A stretch of 8,192 bases of DNA, taken from an uncultured Eubacteriales bacterium (GTDB taxonomy: Bacteria > Bacillota > Clostridia > Oscillospirales > Acutalibacteraceae). Made by a program: the position numbers and the translations under genes. Below the pieces are notes generated by a model, which worked only from the letters and a program-made list of their open reading frames with translations, was not told the DNA's origin and did no database searches. The stretch lies in assembly GCA_900317795.1 (NCBI GenBank), contig ONIF01000143.1, positions 1 to 8,192 of the forward strand, in the 5' to 3' direction. This document shows, one piece after another, positions 6,309-8,192 of the stretch. Each line of letters begins with the position of its first letter. Position 1 is the stretch's first letter.

Positions 6309-7285
6309 TCATATTTTGAAAGATTGTTATTTTGACGGATAACGGGAGTAATTCCCATATCTGTAAGCTTTTGAAGATTGCATTTTTTTTGACCGACAAA
6401 TCTCGAAACGGATTTCGGGTTGACGGAAAATTCAACAGTACCGCCTGAAATGCCGTGACTTTTGAGAAGTGAGAGAGTATTTTTAAAAAGAATTTCACTT
6501 TCGCAGAGTTCACGAAAAGCAGGGTGATAAGCACCCGCAAGCATATTTTGTTTAAGGCTGTCACTGTCGTGCAAGCCAAGACGGATTACATTGATATGTT
6601 TTTCTTCAAAAAATTGCAGAAGTTCCGCACACAAAGGAACGGCTGTTTCAAGTGTCTGAGGGGTATATAAGCCGTTTTGATAAAGTTCGGCAAGTTCCGT
6701 TCCACGCATGACGATTGTAGGATAAATTCTCACGGTATCGGGCTGTAAATCGGCTATTTTGCGTGCAGTATAAATATCTTTTTCGTCAGAGCTTTGATAT
6801 AAGCCCGTCATCATCTGCAAGCCGAGAGAAAAGCCGTATTTTTTGATAAGCAGAGAAGCATTGATGCTGTCAGCAGAGGAATGACCTCTTTTATTAGCCG
6901 TAAGAACGTCATCACACATACTTTGCGTACCGAGTTCGATAGATGTGACACCGTGGGATTTGAGAATATCAAGAATTTCTTCATTGATACAGTCGGGTCT
7001 TGTGGAAAGGCGGATACCGTAAAATTCACCGCTTTTTACAAAAGGATAAGCGGCTTTAAGAAGTGAAAGCATATAGTCACGTGGAATAGCCGTAAAACTG
7101 CCGCCAAAAAAGGCAATTTCGGTATTTTTGGTATCGGAATACCGACGGGCGATATTGACGGCATTGATAACATCTTGAGGGGTAGGCTGATAGGATTGTC
7201 CCGTAATTTCACGCTGATTGCAGAAAGTGCAGGCATTCGGACAGCCGTTATGCGGTACAAATATAGATATATTAGAATGTTTCAA
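6284..7285 (-). CDS. Radical SAM protein, Elp3-like without acetyltransferase domain
   Basis: Radical S-adenosylmethionine enzyme of 333 aa. C15, C19 and C22 form the CX3CX2C cluster motif (NGCPNACTFCNQ) that binds a 4Fe-4S cluster. Further barrel motifs are FFGGSFTAI (59-67), RLSTRPDCI (92-100), ELGTQS (117-122) and RIYPTIVMRGTEL (186-198). The last, with the AGAYHPAFREL stretch (250-260), is typical of the Elp3 family (COG1243). Elp3 itself makes a carboxymethyl-type modification at wobble uridine of tRNA, but this protein ends where the C-terminal GNAT acetyltransferase would begin, so its substrate is unknown. Its position between rnc and smc is common in Clostridia. The start is TTG at 7285, overlapping the rnc stop as TTGA; GGAG lies 11 nt upstream (7300-7297), and no in-frame ATG occurs before the cysteine motif. 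Translational coupling to rnc is likely. The final eight or so residues come from a heptamer array. Confidence 0.88.
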   Translation of the reverse strand: MKHSNISIFVPHNGCPNACTFCNQREITGQSYQPTPQDVINAVNIARRYSDTKNTEIAFFGGSFTAIPRDYMLSLLKAAYPFVKSGEFYGIRLSTRPDCINEEILDILKSHGVTSIELGTQSMCDDVLTANKRGHSSADSINASLLIKKYGFSLGLQMMTGLYQSSDEKDIYTARKIADLQPDTVRIYPTIVMRGTELAELYQNGLYTPQTLETAVPLCAELLQFFEEKHINVIRLGLHDSDSLKQNMLAGAYHPAFRELCESEILFKNTLSLLKSHGISGGTVEFSVNPKSVSRFVGQKKCNLQKLTDMGITPVIRQNNNLSKYECEIRNEE

Positions 7286-7956
7286 TATCCCATCAACTCC
7301 AATGCTTCACGGGCAGCCTGCTGTTCAGCCTCCTTTTTGCTTCTGCCGCCGCCCTTGCCGATGACGTTGCTGTTAAGGTGGACTTCCACAAAAAAGTGTT
7401 TATCATGGTCAGGACCTTGCTCACCCGTGAGAACGTATGTAAGACGTTCTTCGGGATTTTTCTGAATAATTTCCTGTAAAGTTGTCTTGTAGTCCTTGAA
7501 AGCCTTTGGTTTGGGGTTTTTAATTTCAGGCTCGACAAAGGAAAGAATAAATTTTCTTGCCTGTTCCATACCACCGTCAAGATAGATAGAGGCAATAATT
7601 GCTTCAAAAGCGTCTGCGAGGATAGAGGGGCGTTCATTGCCTTTGAGATTATGTTCACCGTGGCTGAGTTTGAGATATTTGCCGACACCGAGGGATTTTG
7701 AGAATCTGCAAAGGCTTTTTTCGCATACAAGGGACGCTCTCAGTTTGGACAAGTCGCCTTCGGGGAGATTGGGGCAATTTTTGTATATATAGTCGGAAAC
7801 AACCATGCTTAAAACAGCGTCACCGAGAAATTCAAGTCGTTCATTGCTTTTAGTGCCGTGCTTGTTTTCGTTGGCATAAGAGGAGTGGGTGAGGGCATTT
7901 TCAAGATAAGAGATATTTTTGTAGGTATAGCCTATTTTTTTTTCAAGTTCTTTCAT
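7282..7956 (-). CDS. rnc: Ribonuclease III
   Basis: Double-strand-specific endoribonuclease that processes rRNA precursors and structured mRNAs and acts as a cytoplasmic homodimer. It is 224 aa, a usual length. The signature NERLEFLGDAVL lies at 38-49 with acidic residues E39, E42 and D46, and the second catalytic pair D115 and E118 is in ADAFEA. All Mg-binding residues seem present. The double-stranded RNA-binding domain spans about 156-223 and ends with the lysine-containing GGGRSKKEAEQQAAREAL helix start, the usual RNA contact. The ATG at 7956 is 9 nt after AGGTGA and overlaps the plsX stop as ATGA; the rnc stop overlaps the next gene as TTGA. Both overlaps suggest translational coupling. 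The E. coli enzyme autoregulates its own mRNA, but no such hairpin was identified here. Confidence 0.97.
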   Translation of the reverse strand: MKELEKKIGYTYKNISYLENALTHSSYANENKHGTKSNERLEFLGDAVLSMVVSDYIYKNCPNLPEGDLSKLRASLVCEKSLCRFSKSLGVGKYLKLSHGEHNLKGNERPSILADAFEAIIASIYLDGGMEQARKFILSFVEPEIKNPKPKAFKDYKTTLQEIIQKNPEERLTYVLTGEQGPDHDKHFFVEVHLNSNVIGKGGGRSKKEAEQQAAREALELMGY

Positions 7957-8192
7957 TGTTCGGATTCACCTTTTTTCTTCATAGATGTAATATTTTGTTC
8001 AATCTTGCCGATAACATCTGTGCTTGTGAAGTCTATGACAGATTTAATGGCAGTAACAACAGCGTCTGCTTTTGCACTTCCGTGAGTTTTGAGAACAGGC
8101 TTTGCAACGCCCATAACGGGAGCGGCACCGTATTGGTTATAGTCAAAATACTGTTTGAGTTCATAGAGTTCCTTCTTAATGAGAAGTGCGGC
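7953..8192 (-). CDS. plsX: Phosphate acyltransferase PlsX, C-terminal 79 residues
   Basis: The 3' end of plsX, whose 5' part lies beyond base 8192. PlsX converts acyl-ACP and phosphate into acyl-phosphate, the donor for PlsY in phosphatidic acid synthesis. The visible residues include AALLIKKELYELKQYFDYNQYGAAP (given in outline: a basic amphipathic segment and then YGAAPVMGV), followed by KPVLKTHGSAKADAV, which matches the family's conserved G-x-x-K-x-HG(S/A) end. The tail closes with MKKKGESEQ. The stop TGA (7955-7953) overlaps the rnc ATG by four bases, and the rnc ribosome site is inside the plsX coding sequence. In many Firmicutes acpP lies between plsX and rnc; here it does not. Confidence 0.9.
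   Translation of the reverse strand, partial: AALLIKKELYELKQYFDYNQYGAAPVMGVAKPVLKTHGSAKADAVVTAIKSVIDFTSTDVIGKIEQNITSMKKKGESEQ

Overview
The window is one co-directional block of core bacterial genes, all on the minus strand and cut at both ends. Gene content and order (plsX, rnc, an Elp3-like radical SAM gene, smc, then ftsY), the AT-leaning codon use with many AAA, GAA and ATA codons, and the strong GGAGG-type ribosome binding sites point to a low-GC Gram-positive of the class Clostridia. A gut or rumen relative of Ruminococcus is my best guess from the style of the sequence; the window contains no rRNA or other firm taxonomic marker.

In the direction of transcription (right to left): the last 79 codons of plsX (phosphate acyltransferase, phospholipid synthesis) overlap the start of rnc (RNase III) by ATGA. 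The rnc stop overlaps by TTGA the TTG start of a radical SAM protein of the Elp3 type that lacks the acetyltransferase domain. A 72-bp gap built of degenerate 7-bp repeats leads to smc, the chromosome condensation ATPase. A second array of 7-bp repeats separates smc from an M50/site-2-protease-like membrane metalloprotease, followed by a Nudix hydrolase and ftsY (SRP receptor), which leaves the window still open. Gaps are 15 to 72 bp and I see no convincing terminator or internal promoter, so one polycistronic unit is the simplest reading. The theme is household: membrane lipid synthesis, RNA processing, chromosome segregation and membrane protein targeting.

The points of interest are lesions and repeats rather than a new system. 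(1) smc carries an apparent frameshifting deletion in the ATPase head just after Walker B: the conserved C-terminus is still fully readable, but in another frame. (2) The Nudix gene has a perfect 28-bp tandem duplication over its start codon, so the start served by the Shine-Dalgarno now opens a 16-codon dead-end frame. (3) Heptamer arrays sit on both sides of smc and supply the last codons of the radical SAM gene. (4) The M50-Nudix pair lies between smc and ftsY, which are usually neighbours in these bacteria, and both of its upstream junctions carry tandem repeats. No mobile element, CRISPR array, tRNA or rRNA is visible, and no stretch above 300 bases lacks a gene.
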